Assembly (NCBI RefSeq): GCF_030064895.1
Contig: NZ_JASJEB010000010.1
Span: forward strand, 1 to 64,000
Length of the DNA: 64,000 bases
Origin: Crocosphaera sp.
GTDB lineage: Bacteria; Cyanobacteriota; Cyanobacteriia; Cyanobacteriales; Microcystaceae
Direction: 5' to 3'
Part shown: piece by piece, positions 8,347 through 17,800 of the stretch
Layout of the letters: the number at the start of each line of letters is the position of its first letter
Numbering within the stretch: position 1 is the stretch's first letter
Translations under genes and position numbers: made by a program
Notes under the pieces: generated by a model
What the model was told of the DNA's origin: nothing
Databases searched by the model: none
What the model saw: only the letters and a program-made list of their open reading frames with translations

Positions 8347-9714
8347 ATGACTATCTCACCTCAGTATATTTGGAATCAAGTTCTTGATCGTCTTAAAATA
8401 CGATTAAATTCCACTGCTTATGAAACTTGGTTTGCTTCAGCAACCGTACAAAATTTACAAGATAATTGTTTAATTATTCAAGTAGAAAACAGTTTTATTG
8501 TTAATCATTTACGAAAAACTTATTATACTTTGCTTATGGAAGAAGTTGAAGCAATTGTTGGTTACTCTTTAGAAATAAAATTAACCACTACTCAAGAACA
8601 AAACCTAAATTTTTTTGATAAAAAAAGTAAAAAATCAACTCCCAAAGAAACTGATTATCAGTCCCTTAAAGACTCACCCAAACTAAGTCAATTAAACCCC
8701 AACTATAATTTTTCTCGCTTTGTTGTTGGTCCAACTAATAGAATGGCTCATGCTGCCTCTTTAGCCGTTTCTGAATCACCAGGAAGAGAGTTTAATCCCT
8801 TATTTTTATGTGGTGGCGTTGGCTTAGGAAAAACCCATTTAATGCAAGCAATCGCCCATTATCGTCTAGAATTGTACCCTAATGCTAATGTTTTTTATGT
8901 TTCTACAGAACAATTCACTAATGATTTAATTGCTTCTATTCGTCAAGATAGTATGGAAATTTTCCGAGAACATTATCGTACTGCTGACATTTTATTAGTC
9001 GATGATATTCAATTTATTGAAGACAAAGAATATACTCAAGAAGAATTTTTTCATACCTTTAATACCTTGCACGAAGCAGGAAAACAAGTGGTAATTGCTT
9101 CTGATCGACCACCCCAAAGAATTCCAACTTTACAAGATAGATTAGTCTCGCGTTTTTCTATGGGATTAATCGCCGATATTCAAGTACCAGACTTAGAAAC
9201 AAGAATGGCTATTTTACAAAAGAAAGCCGAATATGAAAACATTAGATTACCCCGTGAAGTAATTGAATATATCGCCACGAATTACACATCAAATATTCGA
9301 GAATTAGAAGGGGCATTCATTAGGACAGTTACCTATATTTCTATTTCTGGACTGTCAATGAACGTGGAAAACATTGCCCCTGTTTTAAATCCTCCTATGG
9401 AACAAATTACTATTTCTCCTGAGATTATTATCACCATTGTTGCCGACAATTTCCACCTATCGGTCGAGGATTTAAAAAGTAGTTCACGCCGTCGAGAAAT
9501 TAGTTTTGCCCGACAAATTGGAATGTATTTGATGCGCCAACATACCGATTTAAGTTTACCAAGAATTGGAGAAGAATTTGGCGGAAAAGATCACACAACC
9601 GTTCTATATAGTTGTGACAAAATCTCTAAATTACAGAAAAAAGATTGGGAACTTTCTCAACAATTATCCACCTTAAGCGATCGCATTAATCTTGCGAGTC
9701 GAAATCAAGAATGA
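8347..9714 (+). CDS. dnaA: Chromosomal replication initiator DnaA
   Basis: 455 residues with the four usual domains. Domain I is at the N-terminus (IWNQVLDRLKIRL, YETWF), followed by a charged linker near 95-120. The AAA+ core has Walker A G157-VGLGKT163 and Walker B ILLVDDIQF, and the C-terminal DNA-binding domain carries GGKDHTTVLYSC. The ATG at 8347 gives the canonical start. I found no cluster of DnaA boxes beside it, which agrees with many cyanobacteria not having oriC at dnaA. The 3' end overlaps the opposing gene by 10 bases. Confidence 0.97.
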   Translation: MTISPQYIWNQVLDRLKIRLNSTAYETWFASATVQNLQDNCLIIQVENSFIVNHLRKTYYTLLMEEVEAIVGYSLEIKLTTTQEQNLNFFDKKSKKSTPKETDYQSLKDSPKLSQLNPNYNFSRFVVGPTNRMAHAASLAVSESPGREFNPLFLCGGVGLGKTHLMQAIAHYRLELYPNANVFYVSTEQFTNDLIASIRQDSMEIFREHYRTADILLVDDIQFIEDKEYTQEEFFHTFNTLHEAGKQVVIASDRPPQRIPTLQDRLVSRFSMGLIADIQVPDLETRMAILQKKAEYENIRLPREVIEYIATNYTSNIRELEGAFIRTVTYISISGLSMNVENIAPVLNPPMEQITISPEIIITIVADNFHLSVEDLKSSSRRREISFARQIGMYLMRQHTDLSLPRIGEEFGGKDHTTVLYSCDKISKLQKKDWELSQQLSTLSDRINLASRNQE

Positions 9715-9980
9715 CGAATATAGTTTGCTTCCCAATCTTCACAAGTAATGGCCTCTTCTGTAAAAGCTTTATAGGGATGAACAGTACACTTTAAACAGGT
9801 TTCTCCTGTATGAAATAAACAGCGATCACAAGGTATTTGATGCAGTCTTTGTAGATAGAGAAATCCATCCTCCATAGCAAAGAAAATAGCACAGAAAAAA
9901 CATAACAAAACTAACCAAATAAGTAGAGGAAAAATCCAACCAATTTGGATCATCAGAATTTTGGGTAATATCATAAACAC
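9705..9980 (-). CDS. Small membrane-anchored cysteine-rich protein
   Basis: 91 residues. One long hydrophobic segment (about 7-35) is followed by a cytosolic-looking part with cysteines in CDRC, TCLKC and a later CEDW, spaced like a small metal site. Unknown function. It is convergent with dnaA and overlaps its last 10 bases, so expression of the two may interfere. Confidence 0.6.
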   Translation of the reverse strand: MFMILPKILMIQIGWIFPLLIWLVLLCFFCAIFFAMEDGFLYLQRLHQIPCDRCLFHTGETCLKCTVHPYKAFTEEAITCEDWEANYIRHS

Positions 9981-9997
9981 TCTCTAGATCAGATAAG

Positions 9998-10026
9998 AGG
10001 AGACGGGGAGATGGGGAGACGGGGGG
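9998..10026. repeat. G-rich octamer tandem repeat (GGGGAGAC/T)
   Basis: Three units of GGGGAGAC or GGGGAGAT followed by six G and AAATTAAT. The tail 'aaggacaat' some 30 bases on is also found after the copy at 63899-63948. G-runs on one strand could form a quadruplex. Confidence 0.6.
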
Positions 10027-10107
10027 AAATTAATCAGCTCAACTATTATCAATCAAGGACAATTTGCGACTTTGGGATGCTCCCTTCTCCATAGACAAAA
10101 ACAATAA

Positions 10108-10851
10108 CTATGAAACCGATTGAACCATTTTATAATCTACCTTTGATTCGTCCAAACTTTGCCAAAATTCTCTAATTTTCTCAGACACTAATTCTGAATT
10201 CAGATAATGGAAAAAATGCCGTCCTTGGTCGCATTCCCATAAAATGTCCTCCGACTTTAACCAAGGTTTCCAAGCATTTAATTGATAAGGAGAAATCACC
10301 AAATCATCTCGACTCCCCCCAATAAACAAAGGAACAGAAATCAATTCAGGTGTAACACCAACTTGTTCTATCAACGTATTAGGAGAAGGAGAAGACAATA
10401 AATCTTGTTCTAACAAATAAATTAATAACTCGTTTTTAAACGGACATTGACGACCAAAAAGCGTAGAAACCATCTGGCTCAAAATAGTATACCGCTCGCA
10501 AGGCAAAGTCTTAAACATCGCGTAATAATGACTCTGCCAATCTACCGCTAAATTAGCACCTACCGATAATAACGTCAAAGACTTAACCCTCTCAGGATGA
10601 CGTTGTGCATAGATCATCCCTAACCACCCACTGGTACTATGACCAATGAGATGTACAGGTTCCTCCAGTTGCTTAAGATAGTCGTGTAACAAGACAAAAG
10701 CAACGTCAAGAGTTATTGGTTCATCTGGGGTTTGATTATATTCCCATAAAGCGACCGCATGATCTTGGCACAGTTGACTAATTAAAGGACGGTTAAACCT
10801 CTGTAAAACTGGACTGACACTTAACCATAAAGCATTAGGAACAGAAGACAT
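10108..10851 (-). CDS. isiC: Alpha/beta hydrolase in the isiC position
   Basis: About 247 residues of an alpha/beta hydrolase fold. The nucleophile elbow GHSTSGW (Ser in G-H-S), a later Asp (GGSRDDLV) and a C-terminal His (DQGRHFF) can form the triad. I chose the ATG at 10851 because GGAG lies 6 bases before it; a TTG at 10863 is the longer alternative. It follows isiA on the same strand after 125 bases. In the isiABC operon of Synechocystis an alpha/beta hydrolase gene, isiC, ends the operon. Here isiB (flavodoxin) is missing between them. The isiC name is inferred from position. Confidence 0.7.
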   Translation of the reverse strand: MSSVPNALWLSVSPVLQRFNRPLISQLCQDHAVALWEYNQTPDEPITLDVAFVLLHDYLKQLEEPVHLIGHSTSGWLGMIYAQRHPERVKSLTLLSVGANLAVDWQSHYYAMFKTLPCERYTILSQMVSTLFGRQCPFKNELLIYLLEQDLLSSPSPNTLIEQVGVTPELISVPLFIGGSRDDLVISPYQLNAWKPWLKSEDILWECDQGRHFFHYLNSELVSEKIREFWQSLDESKVDYKMVQSVS

Positions 10852-10908
10852 AACAAACTCCAAATTGAGGACAATTTAAGGCACAATGAAAATAGAGTTC
10901 AACAGGAA

Positions 10909-10963
10909 AGTTAAGCGGATGTCTATGTAGTGTCTCTCTAAACGCCTTAGACACCCCTTAACT
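10909..10963. repeat. Nested inverted repeat between isiA and the hydrolase gene
   Basis: Outer arms AGTTAAG (10909-10915) and CTTAACT (10957-10963) enclose inner arms GTGTCT (10930-10935) and AGACAC (10949-10954). In the isiA transcript this would fold just after the stop codon. It could stabilise the isiA message or limit read-through. No T-run follows on the isiA strand. Confidence 0.45.
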
Positions 10964-10976
10964 CCTTTTTATTTAC

Positions 10977-12011
10977 TTACACTTTTTCCAAGTTATTGAG
11001 CCCAGTTTCTACTTGTTTAAAGTCAAAACCAATAGCGCGTAAAGCGTGCCATAAATGACCCTGTAAGAAGAAAAAGGCTAAGAAGAAGTGTGTATTAGCT
11101 AACCAGCAACGTGCGGTATGAGTCCCAAACTCTAAGGATGCTGTATCAGCAAAATAAGGGGTTACTCCTAACTTCACCTCTAAAACAGGACCGTAAAATT
11201 CGGGGGGATAAGCTAAGGTGTTAACTGCACAGAAATAAGCTGCGACAAACCCTGCTAAAGCAATACCGCCCAAAGAGTAGGAAAGAATAGCTTCTCCTGA
11301 GAAAATAAGGGATTTTTTTGCCCATGCCATCGGAGGAACAATAATATGCCAAATACCACCAGCAACCAGTAAAGCACCCACATAAATGTGACCACCCACT
11401 AAGTCTTCAAGACTGTTAACGGTAGCAAAATGGGTTTGATAGCCATAGATCACTAAGGGATCTAAAGTGGGTTGGGTGACTAAACGAACCCCTTCCATAG
11501 TAGAGTCGTATAAACCACCCCAGTACATGGCTTTTCCTGCCAATAACAGCGCACCGATACCCAAAAATAAGAGATGATGACCTAAGATAATGCCTAATTT
11601 TTTGGGGTCGTCCCATTCAAAATGAAAGCGACTTGCACGCCCTTCTGTGGTTTTTAGATCCTGTGGGGCCTTTAAAAGATGAAATAAAGCACCAGCACCT
11701 AACACCGCAGATGAGATCAGATGTAATACCCCAATAACAAAAAAGGAATATGTATCAATAACATCTCCTCCTTGTCCCACACCAAAGCCTAAAGTGGCTA
11801 AATGGGGTAATAAAATTAACCCTTGTTCTCCCATAGGTAAACTGGGATCATAGGTAGAAAGTTCAAACAAAGTGAACGCGCCAGCCCAAAACATGATTAA
11901 AGCACCTTGAGCAGCGTGAGCAACGATAAATAAACCTGACTTTTCGGCAAATCGGGCATTTCCTGCCCACCAGTCATAACTGACATTGGGATTGTCGTAA
12001 GTTTGCATCAT
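10977..12011 (-). CDS. isiA: Iron-stress chlorophyll-binding protein IsiA (CP43'-like)
   Basis: A six-helix chlorophyll a antenna protein that forms rings around photosystem I under iron limitation. About 344 residues, as expected for IsiA, without the large lumenal loop of CP43. Typical IsiA/Pcb stretches are [59 protein letters not shown] and a final [18 protein letters not shown], with several chlorophyll-ligating His in the helices. IsiA proteins start MQTY, so the ATG at 12011 or 12008 is preferred over the GTG at 12020. A Fur-box-like palindrome lies upstream. A Pcb-type antenna is the alternative name. Confidence 0.88.
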   Translation of the reverse strand: MMQTYDNPNVSYDWWAGNARFAEKSGLFIVAHAAQGALIMFWAGAFTLFELSTYDPSLPMGEQGLILLPHLATLGFGVGQGGDVIDTYSFFVIGVLHLISSAVLGAGALFHLLKAPQDLKTTEGRASRFHFEWDDPKKLGIILGHHLLFLGIGALLLAGKAMYWGGLYDSTMEGVRLVTQPTLDPLVIYGYQTHFATVNSLEDLVGGHIYVGALLVAGGIWHIIVPPMAWAKKSLIFSGEAILSYSLGGIALAGFVAAYFCAVNTLAYPPEFYGPVLEVKLGVTPYFADTASLEFGTHTARCWLANTHFFLAFFFLQGHLWHALRAIGFDFKQVETGLNNLEKV

Positions 12012-12032
12012 GGTTTTCACTGAAACAACAAA

Positions 12033-12051
12033 ATTATCACTTATTGATAAT
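12033..12051 (-). promoter_or_regulatory. Fur-box-like palindrome upstream of isiA
   Basis: ATTATCA, 5 bases, then TGATAAT: a perfect 7-5-7 palindrome of 19 bases ending 22 bases before the isiA start. Length and sequence fit ferric uptake regulator boxes (GATAAT-type). Control of isiA by FurA is well known in other cyanobacteria; here it is inferred. Confidence 0.65.
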
Positions 12052-12245
12052 ATATAGCAATAAGCTTACCCTTAATTTATGAAGATTGGCAAGGAAATAC
12101 TATTAAGAAATGTTTAATTGTAGAATGATAACTCAGAAAAATATTCTGGTAATTTTATAAAGATTTAATTATTTTTCGTTGATTTCTGATGATTTTTCTT
12201 TTACATTTAAGCTGTCTTTGCAACATTTTTTCGGAATAACAAACC

Positions 12246-12674
12246 ATGATTAAGGATTTATTAAAAGTAGCAGATTTATCAGTAACAGAGACTCATAGTC
12301 CAGGAGATAATGACCATAAAAAGTTAGCGTTTCAGTTAGAAACAGTCGCTGATCGCTTAGAATTAATTATGGAAAATATGACAACAGGTAAAAACTTAGA
12401 TAAGGAGTGCTTAAGCTTGGAACAGGATTGTAAAAAATTGACCACATATCTCTATAGAGAAACTATCAAAGATAGAATTCCTCGCTATCAGCAAATTCTG
12501 ACCCTTATATTTGCCAGCAAAGTTGCTCTCTCAGAGATATATTTTGGCTCATCTTTAACAAGTAAGTTCGAGTTGAACCAGGATGATAACAAAAAAGTTC
12601 AGAAAAACCTATTAACTGTTAAAAATAATAGCCAGAAAATGAAAACAATTTCAGAAGTTTTAGCAGTTTCATAA
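12246..12674 (+). CDS. Hypothetical helical protein divergent from isiA
   Basis: 142 residues, predicted mostly helical and soluble, with no signal peptide or recognisable motif. A stretch of acidic and leucine-rich sequence (LAFQLETVADRLELIMENM) suggests a helical bundle. It starts 235 bases from isiA in the opposite direction, so both promoters share one region. That may imply iron-linked expression, but nothing in the protein shows it. Confidence 0.6.
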   Translation: MIKDLLKVADLSVTETHSPGDNDHKKLAFQLETVADRLELIMENMTTGKNLDKECLSLEQDCKKLTTYLYRETIKDRIPRYQQILTLIFASKVALSEIYFGSSLTSKFELNQDDNKKVQKNLLTVKNNSQKMKTISEVLAVS

Positions 12675-12837
12675 ACATCACAACAAAACTGTATAGGAGC
12701 AGGAAGGAGTCAGTTATCTGTGATTGACAGCAGTTGCCATTTTTTGTATCTTAAAAATGTCATGGCGAGGGAATTGCGAATCTGATGAACCCTCAAACAC
12801 TGATGGGTATTGCCGTGTGTCAGTATTTTGCCCATCT

Positions 12838-12858
12838 GACTCCTAACTCCTGAGTCCT
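12838..12858. repeat. Heptamer tandem repeat (ACTCCTA type)
   Basis: GACTCCT AACTCCT GAGTCCT, three imperfect 7-base units ending 5 bases before the aroA start. It is one of several heptamer arrays in the window and leaves no room for a normal Shine-Dalgarno site. Confidence 0.5.
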
Positions 12859-12863
12859 AATAT

Positions 12864-14210
12864 ATGTCTAAATCGATTATTGAGCTTCAAACGCTAGAAA
12901 ATCAGCAAATCTTGACAATAACTCCTCCCGAGAGAGGATTATCCTTACAAGGAACCCTACAGATACCCGGGGATAAATCTATCTCTCATCGCGCCTTGAT
13001 GTTAGGAGCGATCGCAGAAGGAGAAACCATCATTGAAGGATTATTATTAGGAGAAGATCCCCGTAGTACCGCCGACTGTTTTCGGGCTATGGGAGCGAAA
13101 ATATCTCCCTTAAACAGTCAAAAAGTGACAGTACAAGGTATAGGGTTAGGACAGTTACAAGAACCATCAGACGTGCTAAATGCAGGGAACTCCGGCACCA
13201 CCATGCGCTTGATGTTAGGCTTATTAGCATCTCACCCCGATCGCCTCTTTTGCGTCACAGGAGATGGTTCCTTGCGATCGCGCCCCATGTCCCGTGTCAT
13301 CAAACCCTTACAAACAATGGGGGCGCAAATATTGGGGCGCAATAACAACAGTTTAGCCCCCTTAGCTGTTAAAGGACAAACCCTGAAACCCATCCACTAT
13401 CATTCCCCCATCGCCTCAGCACAAGTAAAATCTTGTATCTTATTAGCAGGGTTAATGACAGAAGGACAAACCACCGTCACCGAACCAGCTTTATCCCGTG
13501 ATCACAGCGAACGGATGTTACAAGCTTTCGGCGCAACTTTAGATATTGATCCTACAACTCACAGTGTGACCATCACAGGGTATCCTAAATTAACCGGTCA
13601 AAAAGTAATTGTTCCAGGGGATATTAGTTCTGCTGCTTTTTGGTTGGTGGCCGCCTCCATTGTAGAAGGAGGAGAATTATTAGTTGAAAATGTCGGTATC
13701 AACCCCACCAGAACCGGTATTTTAGAAGCATTAGAAATGATGGGGGCAAATATTAGCCTAGAAAATGAACGGGTGATCACAGGGGAACCAGTAGCGGATC
13801 TCAGGGTAAAATCTTGCCAGTTAAAAGCTTGTACTATTGAAGGGGAGATCCTTCCCCGTCTCATCGATGAAGTACCTATTTTAGCCGTGGCCGCCTTGTT
13901 TGCTCAAGGGACAACCATTATTAAAGACGCTGCCGAGTTGAGAGTAAAAGAAAGCGATCGCTTAGCCGTCATCGCCTCACAATTAAACAAAATGGGGGCT
14001 AATATTACCGAGTTACCCGACGGGTTAGAAATTACCGGAGGAAACCCCTTAAACGGTGCTGAGGTAGATAGTTGTGGAGATCATCGTATTGCCATGAGTT
14101 TAGCGATCGCAGCTTTAACTGCAAAAGGGAAAACCATCATTAACGGTGCCGAAGCAGCCGCTATTTCTTACCCTGAGTTTGTGCAAAGTTTGCAAGCGAT
14201 CGCCGGATGA
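12864..14210 (+). CDS. aroA: 3-phosphoshikimate 1-carboxyvinyltransferase (EPSP synthase)
   Basis: Sixth step of the shikimate pathway, joining phosphoenolpyruvate and shikimate-3-phosphate. 448 residues. Active-site blocks are present: [12 protein letters not shown] near residue 35, [30 protein letters not shown], and the C-terminal [10 protein letters not shown] and CGDHRIAMS. The N-terminus is about 20 residues longer than the E. coli protein, as usual in cyanobacteria. Several HIP1 octamers lie inside the gene (e.g. near 13007). Confidence 0.96.
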   Translation: MSKSIIELQTLENQQILTITPPERGLSLQGTLQIPGDKSISHRALMLGAIAEGETIIEGLLLGEDPRSTADCFRAMGAKISPLNSQKVTVQGIGLGQLQEPSDVLNAGNSGTTMRLMLGLLASHPDRLFCVTGDGSLRSRPMSRVIKPLQTMGAQILGRNNNSLAPLAVKGQTLKPIHYHSPIASAQVKSCILLAGLMTEGQTTVTEPALSRDHSERMLQAFGATLDIDPTTHSVTITGYPKLTGQKVIVPGDISSAAFWLVAASIVEGGELLVENVGINPTRTGILEALEMMGANISLENERVITGEPVADLRVKSCQLKACTIEGEILPRLIDEVPILAVAALFAQGTTIIKDAAELRVKESDRLAVIASQLNKMGANITELPDGLEITGGNPLNGAEVDSCGDHRIAMSLAIAALTAKGKTIINGAEAAAISYPEFVQSLQAIAG

Positions 14211-14297
14211 TCATAGTTTGAGATACAGGAGTGTGAGCATCCTGTTCACTTAATAAGAAGCATTTTGCTCACTGGACTAATAATGAGGCAATTTTAC

Positions 14298-14516
14298 ATG
14301 AAATTTCAGGTTATTTTTACTTATGATTCAGAATATGAGGGTTATGTTGCTGAAGCCGTATCCTTACCTGGTTGTGTTAGTCAAGGTAAAACTATGGATG
14401 AGGCGATCTCCAATATAAAAGATGCCATTCAAGGTTATCTTTATGTAGAAGAAAAGCATGGTAATTATAGTTTTTCTGAGGAATCGCAATCATTTATAGG
14501 AGAAGTAGTAATTTAA
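14298..14516 (+). CDS. hicB: HicB-family antitoxin
   Basis: 72 residues of the HicB RNase-H-like domain: KFQVIFTYDSEYEGYVAEA, PGCVSQGKTMDEAISNIKDA. I chose the ATG at 14298 because GAGG precedes it by 9 bases and the protein then starts MKFQV as family members do; longer starts exist at 14283 (ATG) and 14265 (TTG). It lacks a separate C-terminal DNA-binding domain. The stop overlaps the hicA start by one base. Antitoxin-first order is reversed relative to the E. coli hicAB operon but common elsewhere. Confidence 0.88.
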   Translation: MKFQVIFTYDSEYEGYVAEAVSLPGCVSQGKTMDEAISNIKDAIQGYLYVEEKHGNYSFSEESQSFIGEVVI

Positions 14517-14734
14517 TGGGCAGATTGTCTAATATATCTGGGAAAAAAGCTATTAGCATTTTTGGGAAGTTCGGTTATGTTAAAGATCATCAAACTGGAA
14601 GTCATGTAATTCTCTGGCATCCAGAAAAATTAACATTATCAGTCCCTAATCACAAAGAATTAGCTCCTGGTTTACTCAGAAGTTTAATTCGACAAGCAGG
14701 AATCACAGTTGATGAGTTTTTGAGTTATAAGTAA
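14516..14734 (+). CDS. hicA: HicA-family mRNA interferase toxin
   Basis: 72 residues with the double-stranded-RNA-binding-like HicA fold. The catalytic His lies in TGSHVILWHP, and the rest (VPNHKELAPGLLRSLIRQAG) is typical. HicA cleaves mRNA and is neutralised by HicB. Its start overlaps the hicB stop by one base. It appears intact. Confidence 0.9.
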   Translation: MGRLSNISGKKAISIFGKFGYVKDHQTGSHVILWHPEKLTLSVPNHKELAPGLLRSLIRQAGITVDEFLSYK

Positions 14735-15024
14735 CGAACCGTTCAAAACATCTTCCCGTACCTTCTACGCTTAACACTCCAAAACCTTATCAAATCAACC
14801 TTTTAACCCTTGCCGAAAGAAAAAAATATAGCAATAGACAGGCTAGTTAGGACACATAAATTATATTTTAAGGGAACAGGCAACAGAAAAATATCCTAAT
14901 AGCCTTGGCGACTGCTATAAAAAAAATTTTTTCCAAAGTGATATGTTTTTTGAGCCAGGTGGGTATGTTCCTTCTAGAAGCAAAAAAACACATTGACCTC
15001 TACCAAACAAGGAACATTCGACCA
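14735..15024 (+). other. 290-base region upstream of pilin gene
   Basis: AT-rich, with no credible gene. A TTG start at 14905 would extend the pilin frame by 40 residues, but that would bury the prepilin leader, so I treat this as promoter and leader. AAGGAAC at 15009-15015 serves as the ribosome binding site for the pilin ATG at 15025. Confidence 0.4.
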
Positions 15025-15681
15025 ATGAATAATACATTTAAAGCTAACCTCATCAAAACTCTCGCTAACAAAAAAGGAAACAAAGGTTTCACCTTAATCG
15101 AATTATTAGTTGTTGTAATTATCATCGGTGTATTAGCAGCGATCGCTCTTCCTAACCTCTTAGGACAAGTTGGTAAAGCTCGTGAATCTGAAGCTAAGAG
15201 TACCCTTGGTGCAATGGTTCGCGCTCAACAAACCGTCTTCGCTGAAAGAGGTGGATTTGCTGACAGTATCGCTAACATAGAAGTACCCGTGGGTAACGAG
15301 AAATTCTATGGTATCTTCGTAGATGATAATACACCAGGTATTATGGGAGCTGTTGGTATCACAAGAGACCCTGCTAATGGAAATATTGTCGCTGCTGACG
15401 TTGGTGCTGTTGCTAACGGTCGAAATGGAACCCGTGACTACGCCGCCGCTATCAACTATGATGATGTCGATCGTACCTTCTCCACTGTAGTTTGTCGTGC
15501 TACTAATGATGCTCTTAACCAGGATGCTCAATATAACCTTCACGGTAATCTTGCTGCAACTGACAAAGTTATTAATCCCGCTCCTGTTGTAGGTATTGGC
15601 AGTGGTGGTGTAACCGATGAAGTCACTTTGGCTTCTTGTAACGATACTGCTGGTTTAGGTCAAACCGAAGAAGTTAAGTAA
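15025..15681 (+). CDS. Type IV major-pilin-like protein (PilA family)
   Basis: 218 residues. A 21-residue basic leader ends in the prepilin peptidase site NK-G21|F22-TLIE26, with the mature Glu5 conserved, followed by a hydrophobic helix (LLVVVIIIGVLAAIALPNLL). The globular part ends with two cysteines (VVCRATN and ASCNDT) that could form the usual C-terminal disulfide loop. Such pilins serve in motility, DNA uptake or surface attachment. Base composition and codon use are less AT-rich than its neighbours, consistent with high expression. A strong terminator follows. Confidence 0.88.
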   Translation: MNNTFKANLIKTLANKKGNKGFTLIELLVVVIIIGVLAAIALPNLLGQVGKARESEAKSTLGAMVRAQQTVFAERGGFADSIANIEVPVGNEKFYGIFVDDNTPGIMGAVGITRDPANGNIVAADVGAVANGRNGTRDYAAAINYDDVDRTFSTVVCRATNDALNQDAQYNLHGNLAATDKVINPAPVVGIGSGGVTDEVTLASCNDTAGLGQTEEVK

Positions 15682-15721
15682 TTTCTGAGTCAGATAGTAT
15701 TCACTTAATTCAAAATAATCT

Positions 15722-15756
15722 CAGGTGGTTTGATTACGGTTGCCACCTGTTTTTAT
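15722..15756 (+). terminator. Rho-independent terminator of the pilin gene
   Basis: Stem CAGGTGG (15722-15728) and CCACCTG (15743-15749), 14-base loop, followed by TTTTTATTG. It starts 40 bases after the pilin stop. Confidence 0.8.
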
Positions 15757-15782
15757 TGTTTTTGGTATGTTATGGTCATAAA

Positions 15783-16406
15783 TTAACCTTGACCAGCTTT
15801 AAAGATTTGATTAGCTGTTTGTTGAAAAGCTGGAAATGTCGGTGAAATAATAATATCATCATCACTAAATTGCTGGATCTGATATTCCCCCTCAATTAAT
15901 TGATAAATTGACAACTTTGGTTGTTTAGGATTACCCAAAAAGTTCCGCCCTCCTAATGCTGCATAGTCAACGATCCAATACTCAGTAATCCCTAGTTCTT
16001 CGTAATCTGCGCGTTTTTTAAAGTAGTCATCGCGCCAGTTTGTACTGACGACTTCCACTATTAGTTTAACTGAGGAAGCATTTTCTATAATTGATTCACT
16101 AGCCCAACGGGGTTCAGTAGAGATCGCCTCTTGATCAATAACAATTATGTCTGGTTCATATCCTGATTTGCTGTTACTGGATTTGACAATTGATTCTCTG
16201 GGAATTATCCACATTCCCCGTTTGCCCATTTGAATAATTGTGAGGATCAATTCTTCGATCAAAAAACCAGTAACTATTGAATGTTTTCCCTTCGGTTTGG
16301 GCATTTCCGCGATTATTCCATCATGTAGTTCATAGCGTCCCCCTGTGTTGGGATATTGGGCAACAAAATCATCAAATGTAATTAATTCTGTTAACGTCTG
16401 AATCAT
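15783..16406 (-). CDS. Uma2-family (DUF820) putative endonuclease
   Basis: 207 residues with a PD-(D/E)XK-like core: YELHDGIIAEMPKPKGKHS, GYEPDIIVID, then VKLIVEVVSTNWRDDYFKKR and GITEYWIVD. The E-V-V and K residues are where family members keep them. Uma2 genes are present in dozens of copies in cyanobacteria; their role is unknown. Others lie at 28203-28889 and 45468-46028. This one stands alone. Confidence 0.85.
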   Translation of the reverse strand: MIQTLTELITFDDFVAQYPNTGGRYELHDGIIAEMPKPKGKHSIVTGFLIEELILTIIQMGKRGMWIIPRESIVKSSNSKSGYEPDIIVIDQEAISTEPRWASESIIENASSVKLIVEVVSTNWRDDYFKKRADYEELGITEYWIVDYAALGGRNFLGNPKQPKLSIYQLIEGEYQIQQFSDDDIIISPTFPAFQQTANQIFKAGQG

Positions 16407-16515
16407 AGTACATAATAGTAAAAAGAATTGGGATTGGAAGTTAAATAATGGATAATTTATTGATTATCAATTATCCATTATTAATCGCTTATCAAACAAG
16501 CGATCGCTTAATTAT

Positions 16516-17757
16516 CTAAGTGGTATATTCGGCGTTAATCTTGACGTAATCGTAGCTTAAATCACAACCCCAAGCGATACCATTACCAGAACCATTGCCA
16601 ACACAAACGGTTATCAAAACCGTATCTTCTTGTAAATAAGCACCTTGTGCAGCTTGTTTCATATAATTGCTGGCAGCATTGCGATCATACTCCAAAGGTT
16701 GTCCGTTTTCCATCATCACATATTCACCCAATGTAATACGTAATTCTTCTTGACGAAATTTAACCCCGGCACGGCCAGCAGCACCAGCAATACGCCCCCA
16801 GTTGGGATCACGGCCAAAAATAGCCGACTTAACCAAAGAAGATCCCACAATGGTTTTAGCAATACGTCTTGCTGCTTGATCATCCGGCGCACCAGATACT
16901 TGCACTTCCACTAAACAAGTAGCACCTTCTCCATCTCTGGCGATCGCTTTAGCCAAATGTTGACAAACCGCAGTTAACATTTTCTGCAAGGTTTGAGCAT
17001 TTTTACTATTGAGATCCGTAATGGCCGGAGTACGGGATTGACCATTAGCCAAAGCGATTAAACTATCATTGGTACTGGTATCCCCATCTACGGTAATCTG
17101 ATTGAAACTTTCATTGGCCGCTTTGCTCAACATTTCTTGCCATAACCCGGTTGATACAGCAGCATCACAGGTAATAAAGGCTAACATAGTAGCCATATCA
17201 GGATGAATCATCCCCGATCCCTTGGCAATACCTCCAACCCTAACGGGACGGTTATCGATCATGGTTTCTAGGGCAATTTCTTTGGTCACTAAATCTGTGG
17301 TAATAATGGCTTTAGCGGCTGCTTCGTTGCCATTTTCTGCTAAATTTTCCACTAAGGGAGCAATTCCTGCTCGCAAACCCTCCATTTTTATCCTTTGTCC
17401 GATCACCCCAGTAGAAGCTAAAAGAACCGCTTCTGAGGGGATGTTTAAGGCTTCGCTTACTAATTGGGATGATTCTAGGGCATCTTGCCACCCTTGTTCC
17501 CCTGTTCCTGCATTGGCTTGCCCTGCATTACAAAGGATGGCTTTAGCGATGGCTTTTTCTTGTAGTTTTTGACGGCAATAATCAACACAAGCAGCCCTGA
17601 CTTGAGATGTGGTAAATACTCCGGCTGCGATCGCTTCTACTTCTGAGACAATTAAGGCTAAATCAGGTTTTCCTGAAGGTTTTAAACCTGCTGCTATCCC
17701 CGACGCTTTAAACCCTTTGGCGGCGGTTATTCCCCCCGCAATTTTTACATAATCCAT
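16516..17757 (-). CDS. argJ: Bifunctional ornithine acetyltransferase / N-acetylglutamate synthase
   Basis: Arginine biosynthesis, recycling the acetyl group from N-acetylornithine to glutamate. 413 residues, the normal length. The self-cleavage region KGSGMIHPDMATMLAFITCD is complete; the Thr of ATML becomes the N-terminal nucleophile of the beta chain. Also seen are NAGQANAGTGEQG, TVDGDTSTNDS and the C-terminal YGRDPNWGRI-like stretch (FGRDPNWGRIAGAAGRAG). Single gene with no arg neighbours. Confidence 0.96.
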   Translation of the reverse strand: MDYVKIAGGITAAKGFKASGIAAGLKPSGKPDLALIVSEVEAIAAGVFTTSQVRAACVDYCRQKLQEKAIAKAILCNAGQANAGTGEQGWQDALESSQLVSEALNIPSEAVLLASTGVIGQRIKMEGLRAGIAPLVENLAENGNEAAAKAIITTDLVTKEIALETMIDNRPVRVGGIAKGSGMIHPDMATMLAFITCDAAVSTGLWQEMLSKAANESFNQITVDGDTSTNDSLIALANGQSRTPAITDLNSKNAQTLQKMLTAVCQHLAKAIARDGEGATCLVEVQVSGAPDDQAARRIAKTIVGSSLVKSAIFGRDPNWGRIAGAAGRAGVKFRQEELRITLGEYVMMENGQPLEYDRNAASNYMKQAAQGAYLQEDTVLITVCVGNGSGNGIAWGCDLSYDYVKINAEYTT

Positions 17758-17800
17758 AAATTAGATGTTCCTGTTTCCTCAGACAAATTCTTTACAGAGG

